NCBI RefSeq assembly: GCF_051307045.1
Contig: NZ_CP150452.1
Coordinates: 1,798,001-1,862,000, forward strand
Length of the DNA stretch: 64,000 nucleotides
Direction of reading: 5' to 3'
From: Dryocola sp031988645
GTDB taxonomy: Bacteria; Pseudomonadota; Gammaproteobacteria; Enterobacterales; Enterobacteriaceae
The notes below the pieces were generated by a model. The model had not been told where the DNA came from, did no database searches, and was given only the letters and a program-made list of their open reading frames with translations. Position 1 is the first letter of the stretch. Every line of letters begins with the position of its first letter. This document shows positions 63,827-64,000 of this stretch, piece after piece. The translations under genes and the position numbers were made by a program.

Positions 63827-63846
63827 GGTAAACCGATCGTTTTACC
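63827..63846. promoter_or_regulatory. palindromic operator of the TetR-MFS pair
   Basis: GGTAAACCGATCGTTTTACC is a 20-base palindrome with one mismatched pair (GGTAAA arms, CGATCG centre). It lies 9 bases upstream of the regulator start, where binding would also block translation-region access. This spacing and symmetry are typical of TetR autoregulation. Confidence 0.72.
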
Positions 63847-63891
63847 TTTGCAAATATTCAGTCGCCACGGCCTGCAGGCAGGAAAAAACGT

Positions 63892-64000
63892 TTAGGCGGA
63901 AACGGCCAGCTTCTGCAGGCGGGGCTGAACGATAAAGGTCATGGTGAAGCCTATGAGCAGCCCAACCGGTAGCGCCTTCAGGAACGCGGTGCCCCAGACC
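63892..64000 (-). CDS. DUF2798 family small membrane protein, C-terminal part
   Basis: The last 35 codons before TAA at 63892: VWGTAFLKALPVGLLIGFTM, then TFIVQPRLQKLAVSA. The PVGLLIGF..F..P...KL pattern is characteristic of DUF2798 proteins, two-helix membrane proteins of unknown function. The N-terminus lies beyond the right edge. Confidence 0.75.
   Translation of the reverse strand, partial: VWGTAFLKALPVGLLIGFTMTFIVQPRLQKLAVSA

Noticed and set aside
1..64000. CRISPR arrays, tRNA/rRNA genes, insertion sequences, prophage or toxin-antitoxin systems
   Set aside because: No regularly spaced repeats, cloverleaf sequences with CCA ends, transposase motifs or integrase genes were seen on reading both strands. 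Small sRNAs cannot be excluded by eye.

Overview
This window is chromosome from a member of the Enterobacteriaceae, at roughly 55-58% GC by eye. It is not E. coli, and I cannot name the genus from the sequence alone. The evidence is gene order. From yeaH/yeaG (about 5.5 kb) to btuC (about 62 kb) the genes follow the E. coli K-12 order as I remember it: yeaH-yeaG-mipA-yeaE-yeaD-gapA / msrB-yeaC / pncA-ansA-sppA / ydjA-selD-topB / xthA / astCADBE-spy / cho / nadE-osmE / katE / cedA / tcyP / ydjM / yniC-yniB-yniA / ydiZ-pfkB / ydiY / thrS-infC-rpmI-rplT-pheM-pheST-ihfA-btuC. Relative to K-12, several blocks are missing: ydjE-L, most of ynj, chb, and btuED next to btuC. Others have been added: hut, a yddG-type exporter, a csp gene, an orphan kduD and a TetR/MFS pair.

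Region by region. 0-5.4 kb is accessory: the end of a chemotaxis receptor with a sigma-28 promoter, a polar amino-acid ABC transporter (four genes), a Kbp/YgaU-like BON-LysM protein and a small ORF. 5.4-13 kb is yeaHG (with a sigma-54 promoter), mipA, yeaE, yeaD and gapA. 13-23 kb is repair and metabolic housekeeping (msrB, yeaC, pncA, ansA, sppA, ydjA, selD, topB, ynjH, nudG, xthA). 23-38.6 kb is a nitrogen-scavenging block: the astCADBE arginine succinyltransferase operon behind a sigma-54 promoter with NtrC-like sites, then spy, then a complete histidine-utilisation cluster (hutG-hutI, hutF-hutD, hutC, hutH-hutU) with identical HutC-type operators in its two divergent promoter regions. 38.6-53 kb is cho and ydjM (both with LexA boxes), a DMT exporter, nadE, osmE, a cold-shock gene with a cspA-like leader, katE, cedA, tcyP, kduD with a KdgR-like operator, yniC/B/A, ydiZ, pfkB and ydiY. 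53-61 kb is the essential translation block thrS-infC-rpmI-rplT-pheM-pheS-pheT-ihfA. 61-64 kb is btuC, then an MFS exporter and TetR regulator with a palindromic operator, and the end of a DUF2798 gene.

The most striking signal is a pattern of broken reading frames. At least eleven conserved genes (yeaE, msrB, selD, topB, xthA, hutH, yddG, nadE, csp, thrS, rplT) are frameshifted, and a twelfth (the MFS gene) probably is. In every case the break is one surplus G or C inside a GGCC tetranucleotide, read as GGGCC or GGCCC. Deleting that one base restores the family-typical protein. thrS, rplT and nadE are essential in E. coli, so these are best read as systematic read or assembly errors tied to GGCC, perhaps through cytosine modification at that motif, and not as real gene losses. 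I saw no convincing novel defence, CRISPR or phage system, and no tRNA or rRNA genes.
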